Shown in pieces: positions 43,593-51,958 of a stretch of DNA of 64,000 bases. How positions within the stretch are numbered: position 1 is the stretch's first letter; each line of letters starts with the position of its first letter. The stretch is from Candidatus Kuenenia stuttgartensis (GTDB lineage: Bacteria > Pseudomonadota > Alphaproteobacteria > SMXS01): contig CALQFM020000002.1 in assembly GCA_943329845.2 (NCBI GenBank), forward strand, positions 1 to 64,000, in the 5' to 3' direction. The translations under genes and the position numbers were made by a program. A model generated the notes under the pieces. That model searched no databases. It was not told the DNA's origin and saw nothing but the letters and a program-made list of their open reading frames with translations.

Positions 43593-44978
43593 CTACTTGC
43601 TCATGTACTTGTCGAGCGTGTCGTGGAACGCGCGGATGCGGGATTCCTGATAGATCGACAGCGTCTCGGCGCCCTTCTCGCTGGCCAGCATGCCTTCATG
43701 CTGAGCTCTTAAATTGCCGGTGTCCTGGTCGAAGGTGATCTGCGACAGCGGGAACGCCGCCAGTTCCTTCACCTCCACATAGGGCATCTCTTCGGGGATT
43801 TTCACCATCTGCGCCGGATCGGGCCGCGGCTGTCCCTTCGGAACGGGCCGCATCATCAGGACCTCGAAGGTGCAGCGGTTCGGATCGTTCTTGATCGGCT
43901 TCACCCGGTGGATCGAGCGCAGTGCCATGCCGGTATAAAGGAAGATGTTCGGAAACAGGTTGTACTTGATGGAATCGATCATCTCGGCGTCGCTGTAGGC
44001 CGAGGTGTCCATCCCGAAGCCGTCGGCCATCGCCTTGCGCACCTGTTTGGCCATGGCGTTGCGCGCCGACTGGCCCTCTTCCAGTGTCACTGATTTGCCG
44101 TCCGGCGACCGGCCGCCCAGCAGCACCCGGTCGATGCGCTCCTGTTCGCTGATCTTCTTCTTGGCGGCGGGGCTGGCGACGGCCAGCGCGCAAAGGTCAC
44201 GGGTCACGTGGTCGTCGAACACGTCGTGCTGCATGTTCCAGTCGCCGACCACCTGGGTCAGTTCCGGATGAACCAGCGGCGTGTGATAGGCCTCCATGAA
44301 GGCCTCCTGCGCCGTCTTCCAGTTGCAGTACAGCTCCTTCTCGAGGTGCATGAACAGGTACCAGTCGGTCCACGGCCAATCCTTGAAGTGGTCCGGCAGC
44401 ACGCCGAGATACTCGAGCAATGGCGGCCCGTTCAGGTCCATGTTGACGAACACCAGGCCGTTCCAGGCATCCACCTGCGCCTCCGGCAGGCGGTTCTTCT
44501 CGTAATCCAGATGCGGGAATTCCCAGGCGCACGGCACCTCGTTCAGCGTGCCGTCAAGGTTCCAGGTCCAGCCGTGATAGGGGCACTGGATGCTGGCCGA
44601 CCAGCCGCTGCTTTCCGACGGCTTCAGCTTGGTGCCGCGGTGCAGGCAGGAATTGTGATAGGCCTTCAGCGTGCCATCGTCGGCGCGCACCACGACAATG
44701 GAATGATGGCCGATGTCGTACACCAGGTAGTCGCCCGGCTCGGCGACCTGGTCCTCGCGGCAGACATATTGCCAGACCTTCTCCCACATCTGCTTCATCT
44801 CCAGGTTGGCGAAGTCCTGGCTGATGTACTTGCTGAACGGGATATCCTCGCGGCTCTGCGGCGGATTGGACTGGGCGACCAGCACGTCTTTGACGATGCC
44901 CCCGTCCGAGCGCATGATTTCCTGGAAGGTGGGCGCCCCCGGGCAACGCGGGATTTCAGTCTTCGCCTGGACGTTCAT
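43593..44978 (-). CDS. Rieske non-haem iron oxygenase, alpha subunit
   Basis: A 461-aa ring-hydroxylating oxygenase. The Rieske motif is CLHRGTKLKPS and CPYHGWTWNLDG, and the mononuclear iron His pair is in EAFMEAYHTPLVHPE. The N-terminus is extended by about 40 residues before the typical RieskeO start. GGGAG upstream supports the ATG at 44978; the track start at 45050 would add 24 residues. It lies between the TetR gene and the DHA2 pump gene and has its own promoter with a TATAAT element. The substrate is not predictable; closest motif resemblance is to phenylpropionate/large-aromatic type enzymes. Confidence 0.92.
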   Translation of the reverse strand: MNVQAKTEIPRCPGAPTFQEIMRSDGGIVKDVLVAQSNPPQSREDIPFSKYISQDFANLEMKQMWEKVWQYVCREDQVAEPGDYLVYDIGHHSIVVVRADDGTLKAYHNSCLHRGTKLKPSESSGWSASIQCPYHGWTWNLDGTLNEVPCAWEFPHLDYEKNRLPEAQVDAWNGLVFVNMDLNGPPLLEYLGVLPDHFKDWPWTDWYLFMHLEKELYCNWKTAQEAFMEAYHTPLVHPELTQVVGDWNMQHDVFDDHVTRDLCALAVASPAAKKKISEQERIDRVLLGGRSPDGKSVTLEEGQSARNAMAKQVRKAMADGFGMDTSAYSDAEMIDSIKYNLFPNIFLYTGMALRSIHRVKPIKNDPNRCTFEVLMMRPVPKGQPRPDPAQMVKIPEEMPYVEVKELAAFPLSQITFDQDTGNLRAQHEGMLASEKGAETLSIYQESRIRAFHDTLDKYMSK

Positions 44979-45076
44979 GCACCCATCTCCCCATGGCTGA
45001 AAGCGTGCGGGCCGGACGCGCCGGCTCCCGAGCATGGTTGACGGTAGCACCGCGCCAGGGCGTCGACAAGCAAATA

Positions 45077-45082
45077 ATTATA
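45077..45082 (-). promoter_or_regulatory. Candidate -10 element of the Rieske gene promoter
   Basis: TATAAT on the minus strand, in an AT-rich island (TTTAAATATATCACGG upstream), about 100 bp before the gene start. No convincing -35 is visible. Confidence 0.45.
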
Positions 45083-45101
45083 CCGTGATATATTTAAATG
45101 A

Positions 45102-46658
45102 TCAGTCCGCTACGGCGATCGGCGGCGCGGCGCCTTCGGCTTTTGGCTTTCTGGGAATCCACAGCATCACCATCAGCGCCAGACTCCCCCAGCCCGCGAA
45201 CCACGACAGTTCCGTGGTCGACAGCAGATAGGCCTGCGACACCATCTCGCGCACCAGCATGCCCATGGCCTGCGTGTCAGTCAGGCCGAGCTCGCGCAGC
45301 ACTGCCACGGCATGCCGGAGCGCGGGGTCATGGGCGCTCGAGGATTCCGCCAGCCGGGTCTGGTGCAGGATTTCGCGCCTGTCCCAGAAGGTGACGGCGA
45401 TCGACGCCGCGATGCCGCCACCGGTGATGCGGGCGAAGTTCATGATGCCCGAGCCAGACGGGATCTTCTCCGGCGGCAGCCCCTGCACGGTGATCGTCAC
45501 GATCGACACCATGAACGTGCTCAGCGCCACTCCTTGCACCAGCAGCGGCAGCGCGAAGTCGAAGAAGCTCGCATCCGCCGTGTAGTTGGCGCGCATGAAG
45601 AACGAGACCGAGAACATCAGGAACGCGAAGGATGCGCCCCAGCGCATGTCGGCCCGCGCCATCAGCTTGCTCGCCAGCGGCGACAGGATCAGCGCCACCA
45701 GCCCGCTCGGCGCGGCGATCAGCCCCGCCCACGTCGCCGTGTAGCCCTCCTGCGTCTGCAGCCACAGCGGCAGGATCACCAGGTTCGAGAAGAACAGCAT
45801 GTAGCCCAGGCAGAACGCCGCCGTACCGACCGAGAAACTGCTGATACTGAACAGGTGAAGGTCGACGATGGGATGGGCGTCGGTCCATTCCCACACGATC
45901 CACGCGGCGAAGCCCACCGTCGAGATCGCCGCCAGGATCACGATGGTGCTGGACGAGAACCAGTCGGAGTTCTTGCCCGTGTCGAGCATGATCTGCAGGC
46001 ATCCCACCCACACGATCAGCAGGATCAGGCCGATCACGTCGATCGGCAGCTTGCGGATCGGCGTCTTGTAGTCCCACAGGTTGCGCCAGACGATGAACGC
46101 GCTGATCAGCCCGACGGGAATGTTGATCAGGAAGATCCAGGACCAGTGGTAGTTGTCCGAGATCAGGCCGCCCAGGATCGGCCCGCAGATCGGCGCGATC
46201 AGCGTCGTCATCGACCAGATGATCAGCGCCGTGCTTCGCCGGTGCGGCGGGAAGATCATCAGCAGCAGCGCCTGCGATCCCGGCACCAGCGGGCCGGAAA
46301 CAGCGCCCTGGATCACCCGGAACACCACGAGCCCGCTCAGGCTCCACGCCATGCCGCACAGCAGCGAGGCCATCGTGAACAGCACCATCGAATAGACGAA
46401 CACCTTCACCGCGCCATAGCGGCCCATCAGCCAGCCGGTCAGCGGCAGCGCGATGCCGCTGGCGATGGCGAACGACGTTAGGATCCATGTGCCCTGGTCG
46501 GCGCTGGCACCCAGATCCCCGGCGATGGTCGGGATCGACACGTTGGCGATGGTGATGTCGAGCACCTGCATGAAGGTGCCCATGGCCAGCGCGATCGAGG
46601 TGACGCCCAGCTTGAGGCCGGTAAGCGCTTTCGCCTGCCCCGGCGGCTCGGAGCTCAC
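45102..46658 (-). CDS. DHA2-family MFS drug:H+ antiporter (EmrB-like)
   Basis: A 518-aa inner-membrane protein with 14 predicted transmembrane helices. Early motif MGTFMQVLDITIANVSIPTI matches EmrB/QacA, and PLTGWLMGRYG is motif A. It overlaps the EmrA-like gene by the 4-bp ATGA, and the three genes MarR-OMF-EmrA-EmrB are all on the minus strand in one operon. The pump would export hydrophobic drugs or uncouplers through the periplasmic adaptor and the OMF. Confidence 0.94.
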   Translation of the reverse strand: MSSEPPGQAKALTGLKLGVTSIALAMGTFMQVLDITIANVSIPTIAGDLGASADQGTWILTSFAIASGIALPLTGWLMGRYGAVKVFVYSMVLFTMASLLCGMAWSLSGLVVFRVIQGAVSGPLVPGSQALLLMIFPPHRRSTALIIWSMTTLIAPICGPILGGLISDNYHWSWIFLINIPVGLISAFIVWRNLWDYKTPIRKLPIDVIGLILLIVWVGCLQIMLDTGKNSDWFSSSTIVILAAISTVGFAAWIVWEWTDAHPIVDLHLFSISSFSVGTAAFCLGYMLFFSNLVILPLWLQTQEGYTATWAGLIAAPSGLVALILSPLASKLMARADMRWGASFAFLMFSVSFFMRANYTADASFFDFALPLLVQGVALSTFMVSIVTITVQGLPPEKIPSGSGIMNFARITGGGIAASIAVTFWDRREILHQTRLAESSSAHDPALRHAVAVLRELGLTDTQAMGMLVREMVSQAYLLSTTELSWFAGWGSLALMVMLWIPRKPKAEGAAPPIAVAD

Positions 46659-47797
46659 TTCCCGTCCCCGCCATTCGCGGCAATCGTCTCGGCGATCATC
46701 GCCTCCACGTCGGGACCAACGTCATCCACCGGCTTCGACGGGATCGGCGCGTGCCGCACCTCCGTCGCGATCATCTCGCCGGACTTGTCCTTGACGTCGA
46801 CGATCGCCTGCACCGACAGGCCGATGCGCAGCGGATGCTTCTTCACTTCCTCGGGGTCCAGCAGGATGCGCACCGGCACGCGCTGGACAATCTTGATCCA
46901 GTTGCCCGACGCGTTCTGCGGCGGTAGCAGCGCGAAGGCGCTGCCGCTACCCGCCGAGAAGCCCGCCACCTTGCCGTGATAGGTCACGTCGCCGCCATAG
47001 ATGTCGGCTTCCAGCTCCACGGACTGGCCTACCCGCATGTCGGTGAGCTGCACTTCCTTGAAATTGGCATCGACCCAGACCTCCGACAGCGGCACTACCG
47101 CCATCAGCGGGTCGCCCTGTTTGACATGCTGGCCTATCTGTACCGTCCGCTGGGCGACGGTACCGTCCACCGGCGCGATGATCCGCATATGTGACAGGAA
47201 CAGCGCCGCCTGCCGTACCTTGCCGGCCGCCGCCAGCACCAGCGGATTGTCCGCCACGCCCGTGCCGCCGAGCATGGCCAGGGTCGAGTTGAGCTGCTCT
47301 CGCGCGACCGACACCTGGGCGCGCAGTTCGGCGAGTTCGTCCCGGGCGTTGTCGATATCCTCACGCGCCACCGCGCCGTCGGCGCCAAGATCGGCGCGCC
47401 GCTTGTAGCTGGACTCGGCCCGCTGCGCCTCCGCCTCGCGCTGTCGGATCAGCGCCCTCAATTCGTTGGCCCGCGAGAACAGCGACTTCACATCGCGCAC
47501 CGTCCGCGCGAGTTCGGCCCTCGCGTTCGCCATCTCGATATTGGCGCGGGTCGGATCAAGATCGACCAGCAGCTGGCCGCGTTTTACGGTCTGAGTGCTG
47601 TCCGCGTGGATCGCGAGCACCGTCGCGTTCTCCAGCGACGTCACCGCCACGACGTCGCCGGTGACATAGGCGTCGTCGGTACTTTCGTAATGGGACAGGT
47701 ACAGCAGCCAGTACGCACCAAAGGCGATCAGGCCCACCACGACGATGACCCCGATGGCCGTCAGGCCGCGGCGGCGGTTGGTTTCAGGCGAAGCCAT
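46655..47797 (-). CDS. HlyD/EmrA-family membrane fusion protein
   Basis: A 380-aa adaptor with one N-terminal transmembrane helix (about residues 14-32, IGVIVVVGLIAFGAYWLLYL), biotinyl-lipoyl-like half motifs around ESTDDAYVTGDVVAVTS and ADSTQTVKRGQLLVDLDPT, an alpha-helical hairpin, then MRIIAPVDGTVAQRTVQIG and an IRLDP-type C-terminal barrel. It links the DHA2 pump to the outer-membrane factor. GGGAG upstream of 47797 supports the start. It is the third gene of the operon. Confidence 0.94.
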   Translation of the reverse strand: MASPETNRRRGLTAIGVIVVVGLIAFGAYWLLYLSHYESTDDAYVTGDVVAVTSLENATVLAIHADSTQTVKRGQLLVDLDPTRANIEMANARAELARTVRDVKSLFSRANELRALIRQREAEAQRAESSYKRRADLGADGAVAREDIDNARDELAELRAQVSVAREQLNSTLAMLGGTGVADNPLVLAAAGKVRQAALFLSHMRIIAPVDGTVAQRTVQIGQHVKQGDPLMAVVPLSEVWVDANFKEVQLTDMRVGQSVELEADIYGGDVTYHGKVAGFSAGSGSAFALLPPQNASGNWIKIVQRVPVRILLDPEEVKKHPLRIGLSVQAIVDVKDKSGEMIATEVRHAPIPSKPVDDVGPDVEAMIAETIAANGGDGK

Positions 47798-47801
47798 TCC
47801 G

Positions 47802-49235
47802 TCACTCCCTCACGGCGGGCTGGTTCAGTCCCGCCGCTTGCGTTTCTGTTTGTTGGGGCGCGAAGTCGCCTCCCACCGCGACGAGCAGCTTTACCCGCTC
47901 CACCGCCTGCTGCGCGTTGAGCACGGCGAGTTGGCGGCGCGCGTCCAGCAATTGCGTCTCGGCGGTCAGCACCGCCAGGTAGGTCGACAGCCCGGCGCCG
48001 TAACGCCGCTCGGCAAGCGCGAACGCCTGCTCGGACGCATCGAGCGCCTTGGCCTGCTCCACCAATTCGATCCGCAGCGAGTCGATGCCCGACAGCCGGT
48101 CGGCCACCTGCTGCACTGCCGACACCACCGCGCCATTATAGCCGGCGATGGCGATGTCGATCTCGGCGATGGCACCTTCGTAGTTGGGCTTCAGCCGGGC
48201 GTCGAACAGCGGCAGGTGAACCGCCGGCCCGGCGCCGTAGACCCCTGCCGCGCCACTGAGAAGGTGGCTCAGCCCGATGGCCTGGAAGCCTGCGAACGCC
48301 GCCAGGTTGACGTTGGGGTAGAACGCCGCCTTCGCGGCCTTCTGCCCTGAATAGGTCGCATCCACCCGCAACCGCGCCGCCAGGATGTCCGGTCGCCGCG
48401 CCAGCAGGTCGGCGGGCAGTGTCTGGGGCAGTGGCAGCACCGCCTCCGGGTTCAGCGTCGGCCTGACGATGCCCGCATAGGCCTCTGCGCCTTGCCCGGT
48501 CAGCGCCGCGATGGCGTGCACCGCGTTGTCGCGCTCGTTGATCGCTTGCTGCCTCGAAACCCGTGCAAGGGCAAGCTGGCCTTCCGCCTGCTTCTCCTCG
48601 ATCCGGCTGTCGAGCCCCGCGACCGCGCGCTTGTGCGCCAGCTCCAGCAGCCGCCCGCGCTGCGCCACCGTCCGGTCGGCGATGTCGAGCAACGCATAGG
48701 CCCGGTCCAGCCCGATATAGGCCTCGGCCAGCGCGCCGGTCAGCGCCAGCCGCGCGGCCGCCGCGTCCAGCTCGGCCGCCCCCTCGCCCGCCCGCGCCTG
48801 TTCGATCAGCGCCTTCTGCCGTCCCCAGAAATCAACGTCCCAGGAGAGGTTGCTCTGCACCGAGCCCAGCCAGTAGTGCCCGCCGCCATAGGGCGGCGGA
48901 TAGATGAACCGTTCGCTGAACCGCTGGAACTGCTCGTTGCCGTCGATCGTCACCCGGGGCAGCGCGTCGCCCCGCGCCGCGGCGGCCGACGCCTGCGCCG
49001 CGCTCACCCGGGCTAGCGCCTCGGCGAGCCGCGGATTGCCGGCAAGCGCCTGGGCCACCAGGGCGTCGAACTGCGGATCGCCCCAGTCGCGCCACCAGGC
49101 GGCAGGGGCCGTGGGCGCGGCCTCGCCATTCAGGCCAAGCTGGCTCGCCTGCAGCATCTGTCCCTTCGGCTGTGTGGCCGGCACGCAACCAGCCAGCGCG
49201 CAGGAGAGGGCGATCAGGGCAAGCGCCTGTTTCAT
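47802..49235 (-). CDS. Outer-membrane efflux factor (NodT/OprM family lipoprotein)
   Basis: A 477-aa TolC-family channel, second of the window. The lipobox LAGCVP suggests lipidation. The two-repeat coiled-coil architecture is visible (RVSAAQASAAAARGDALPRV and ALAERRYGAGLSTYLAVL). It overlaps the MarR gene by 4 bp and precedes EmrA by 4 bp, so it belongs to the EmrAB system. Its sequence is clearly different from the RND-associated factor at 36979. Confidence 0.93.
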   Translation of the reverse strand: MKQALALIALSCALAGCVPATQPKGQMLQASQLGLNGEAAPTAPAAWWRDWGDPQFDALVAQALAGNPRLAEALARVSAAQASAAAARGDALPRVTIDGNEQFQRFSERFIYPPPYGGGHYWLGSVQSNLSWDVDFWGRQKALIEQARAGEGAAELDAAAARLALTGALAEAYIGLDRAYALLDIADRTVAQRGRLLELAHKRAVAGLDSRIEEKQAEGQLALARVSRQQAINERDNAVHAIAALTGQGAEAYAGIVRPTLNPEAVLPLPQTLPADLLARRPDILAARLRVDATYSGQKAAKAAFYPNVNLAAFAGFQAIGLSHLLSGAAGVYGAGPAVHLPLFDARLKPNYEGAIAEIDIAIAGYNGAVVSAVQQVADRLSGIDSLRIELVEQAKALDASEQAFALAERRYGAGLSTYLAVLTAETQLLDARRQLAVLNAQQAVERVKLLVAVGGDFAPQQTETQAAGLNQPAVRE

Positions 49236-49705
49236 GGCTGGCGGTCCTTCTCGCCGTCCTGCAGCTTCTCGATCATGCGCTTGAGCATGCCGATCAGCAT
49301 GTCCAGATCATCGCGGCTGAAGTCCTCGAAGAGCCTGTTGACGTGGTCGACCACCAGCGGGATCGATGCATCCACAGCGGTGCGCCCATCCGGGGTCAGC
49401 GCCAGTTCGACCATCCGGCGGTCCTCGGTGCTGCGCGTTCGCTCGATCAGCCCCCGACCTTCCAGCTGATCCACCACGCGCGTCAGCGCGCCGCTGTCAT
49501 GGTTGAGGTTGCGGCTGATATCGGCCGCCCGGTTGGCGAGCCCGTCGCGCAGCTGCATCAGGACGCACCACTGCACGAAAGTGAACTCGTGGTCCGTGAA
49601 CAGTGCTTCCATGCGTGGCTGCAACAGGTTCAGCGTGCAACGCAGCAGATAGCCCACGGCATTGCGGGCGTTAAACGTCTCGGGTGTATAGTGGCCGGAA
49701 GTCAT
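49232..49705 (-). CDS. MarR family transcriptional regulator
   Basis: A 157-aa winged-helix repressor, starting MTSGHYTPETFNARN. The DNA-binding wing is in ISRNLNHDSGALTRVVDQLEGRGLIERTRS followed by TEDRRMVELALTPDG. It is the first gene of the EmrAB-OMF operon, the arrangement of mprA-emrAB, so it likely autoregulates the operon. The start 49705 is chosen over 49723 because the extra N-terminus overlaps the operator. The operator AACTGC-CTAA-GCAGTT lies just upstream. Confidence 0.9.
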   Translation of the reverse strand: MTSGHYTPETFNARNAVGYLLRCTLNLLQPRMEALFTDHEFTFVQWCVLMQLRDGLANRAADISRNLNHDSGALTRVVDQLEGRGLIERTRSTEDRRMVELALTPDGRTAVDASIPLVVDHVNRLFEDFSRDDLDMLIGMLKRMIEKLQDGEKDRQP

Positions 49706-49721
49706 TAGCTGCCTGCACAAC

Positions 49722-49737
49722 AACTGCTTAGGCAGTT
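49722..49737. promoter_or_regulatory. MarR operator and promoter region
   Basis: AACTGC-CTAA-GCAGTT on the minus strand is a perfect 6-bp inverted repeat with a 4-bp centre, 17-32 bp upstream of the marR start. TATAAC overlaps its left side as a candidate -10. Confidence 0.6.
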
Positions 49738-50018
49738 ATATAAACCGCTGATTTTCGCCGCGCAAGCGGGCGCGAACCAGCCTCGCCGTCGGTCTGAATC
49801 ATAGCCATCCTGTCGCTTGCCGTGGAGAGATACCCCAGGAATTTCGTGCCGCCCCTGCATGTCCACGCGCACGCCGCATTGGGGCCCCAATCCGTCGCGA
49901 TTTTGCGATTGTTGGCCTCGTCATCCAGGCCGCGCGACACGACCTGTAGCCCCCAAGCCCAATCGCGTCGCGCGGCCTGGATTCTAAGTCTCTGGCTCAT
50001 GACGATTGCCGCCGCGCC

Positions 50019-50060
50019 AAAGGAAAGGGCGCCGGCGGTCAGGCCGCCAGCGCCCTTAAA
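50019..50060 (-). terminator. Terminator of the Rieske oxygenase gene at 50076
   Basis: On the minus strand AAGGGCGCTGGCGGCC-TGA-CCGCCGGCGCCCTT is followed by TCCTTTGG, 16 bp after the stop. The T-tract is short. Confidence 0.7.
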
Positions 50061-50075
50061 GCCGTGACCCGATGC

Positions 50076-51290
50076 CTACTCGGCGGCCTCACGGACCGGC
50101 GTGAACAAGCTGTTGAGGTCGTCGTTGCTGGTGTCGAGAAGCTTCTGGACCCAGCCGTGGAACACCTGACCACCGCCCTCGTTGCGGCCGAAATAGACAT
50201 GCTCGGTCATGCCGGCGTCGAGCGCCTTCTGCTGGCGCAGGCCGGTGCCGTAGTCCTCGTGCTGCACGACATATTCCAGCAGCTTGAACTGGTCCTCGAG
50301 GCCCTGGCGGGTTTCCTCGGTGAGTGGCTTCTCCGACAGGTACATCTGGGTGGTGAAGCTCTCGCCCACCTTCTCGCCGGGGAACAGCTGCGAGATCATC
50401 ACGCCGCGCTGGCCGCCATAGAAGGTGGCGATCGAGATGTGCGGGAAGATGGTCCACACGCCGTTCATCAGCGCCTCGACCGGCCAGTCGGTGGGATCCT
50501 GCTGCGCCAGGTCGTCCAGGCCCAGGCCTTCCGGCATCGGCAGCACGGTCGACGGCGCGCTCACCCGTGTGTGCGGGCCGAAGGAATAGAACAGCGCCCG
50601 GTTCGGGATGTTGCGGCCGAAGGTTTCTCCGTGCAGCACCGGCAGGTGGTAGAAGTCCAGGTAGCCGTCATACGCGATCTTCCAGTTCGGGCCGTTCAGC
50701 GTCCGGCTGGAGAAGAACTTCCAGTCCTCGAAATGGAAGCCTTCCAGCAGGTCGTCATAGCCCGACAGGAAGGCGTTGATGTCCAGGTCCGAGTTCGGGT
50801 CGAGGATCGCCCAGATCAGGCCGGCTCTCTCCAGCACCGGGAACGGCTTGAGCCCCAGCTCGTCCGTGTTCACCTCGCCGAAATCCTCGCGCGAGGCGAC
50901 GCCGATCAGCTCGCCCTCGCGGTTGAATGTCCAGCCGTGATAGCCGCAGATGAAGCGCGACGTGTTGCCCGAACCGAGCGCCACGGCGGTGCCGCGATGG
51001 GTGCACGAATTCAGGAACGCGCGGACCTTGCCGTCCTTGCCGCGGGTCAGCAGCACCGGCACGCCAACCGCGTCCATCGCCTTGTAGTCGCCCGGGTTCG
51101 GCAGCTCGGCCGTCGGGGCCAGCATCAGCGGCATGCGACGGAAGATCAGCTTCTTCTCGCGCTCGAAACGCTCTTCGTCCGTGTAGATGTCCGCCTTCAC
51201 CTTCAGCACCGAAGGCGCCAGACGCATGGTTCCGGCCTTGCCGTGCTCCAGTGCGTCCTGGGTCATCTCGATCAGGGTGGCCTTGTTCAT
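50076..51290 (-). CDS. Rieske non-haem iron oxygenase, alpha subunit
   Basis: A 404-aa oxygenase with CTHRG and CGYHGW Rieske ligands, and iron ligands in DGYLDFYHLPVLHGE. The Rieske Cys-X2-His and the mononuclear site are complete. The start at 51290 follows AGGA. It is divergent from the NTF2-like gene with a TGATCG-type operator between them (51435-51448). Shorter length and motif spacing set it apart from the 43593 and 61033 enzymes. Its electron donors are not in the window. Confidence 0.92.
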   Translation of the reverse strand: MNKATLIEMTQDALEHGKAGTMRLAPSVLKVKADIYTDEERFEREKKLIFRRMPLMLAPTAELPNPGDYKAMDAVGVPVLLTRGKDGKVRAFLNSCTHRGTAVALGSGNTSRFICGYHGWTFNREGELIGVASREDFGEVNTDELGLKPFPVLERAGLIWAILDPNSDLDINAFLSGYDDLLEGFHFEDWKFFSSRTLNGPNWKIAYDGYLDFYHLPVLHGETFGRNIPNRALFYSFGPHTRVSAPSTVLPMPEGLGLDDLAQQDPTDWPVEALMNGVWTIFPHISIATFYGGQRGVMISQLFPGEKVGESFTTQMYLSEKPLTEETRQGLEDQFKLLEYVVQHEDYGTGLRQQKALDAGMTEHVYFGRNEGGGQVFHGWVQKLLDTSNDDLNSLFTPVREAAE

Positions 51291-51434
51291 ATCCTGCGTC
51301 TCCTGAAAATCCGTTCAGCGTTCCCCGCGAAGGCGAGATCATCCGTGATAGGGGGGTTACTTGTCAATGTAAGGGCTGCCCGCGCATTCCTTGACCAATT
51401 TGCTCGCAAGCCCGGCGTTTGAGCGTTAACCTCT

Positions 51435-51448
51435 AGATCGATCGATCA
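51435..51448. promoter_or_regulatory. Near-exact TGATCG-NN-CGATCA operator candidate
   Basis: AGATCGATCGATCA differs at one base from the palindrome. It sits between the divergent Rieske (51290) and NTF2-like (51501) genes, 52 bp from the latter. Confidence 0.5.
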
Positions 51449-51500
51449 AGCCGGCTCCTGCCCGGCACCAGGTGCGGCCTTGACTGGGGAGACAACGGCC

Positions 51501-51902
51501 ATGCTTTCTGAGGGACCCGTCGAGGACCGCGTCGCTATCCGCGAACTCGCGGAGCGCTATTGCGACGGCATCAACCGGTTCGACGCCGAGGTCTGGGGCT
51601 CGACCTGGGCCGAGGACGGCGCATGGTTCCATGCCAATGTTCGCACCGAAGGACGCGACAAGATCGTGGCCTCGTGGCTCGAATCCATGGAGCCGTTCGA
51701 GGCCACTGGATTTTTCTGCCAGATGGGCGGCGTCCAGGTGGACGGGAACAGCGCCAGGGGCCGCGTCTATAACCATCAGATCGCCCGGAAGAAGGACGGC
51801 CAGATCGTCCAGGGCGTCTATGTTTACGACGACACCTATGTGAAGCGTGACGGCCGCTGGCTGTTCAAGGAACGGCTGCTGACGGTGCCACTATACGTTT
51901 AG
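51501..51902 (+). CDS. Nuclear transport factor 2 / SnoaL-like protein
   Basis: A 133-aa cone-shaped alpha+beta barrel protein. LAERYCDGINRFDAEVWGSTWAEDG is typical of NTF2-like enzymes such as ring-hydroxylating dioxygenase beta subunits and ketosteroid-isomerase-like or SnoaL-like enzymes; its C-terminal YVKRDGRWLFKERLLTV supports the same fold. It might act as an isomerase, dehydratase or oxygenase small subunit. GGGGAGA sits at about 10 bases upstream of the ATG at 51501. A Rieske gene follows 56 bp later. Confidence 0.82.
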   Translation: MLSEGPVEDRVAIRELAERYCDGINRFDAEVWGSTWAEDGAWFHANVRTEGRDKIVASWLESMEPFEATGFFCQMGGVQVDGNSARGRVYNHQIARKKDGQIVQGVYVYDDTYVKRDGRWLFKERLLTVPLYV

Positions 51903-51958
51903 GCGCCGCCCGTTGGGGACGGGACGCACCATCGCTCAGGACGAAACGGGAGACGGAC

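Larger units (their letters stand above)
49706..50075. other. Intergenic region upstream of the MarR operon
   Basis: Contains the MarR operator and, at 50019-50060, the terminator of the downstream-facing Rieske gene. ORFs of 60-90 aa here (49728-50000 minus, 49822-50067 plus) have no recognised domain, so I do not call them. Confidence 0.5.

Noticed and set aside
49728-50000. 90-aa minus-strand ORF upstream of the MarR operon
   Set aside because: No domain and it overlaps the operator and promoter.
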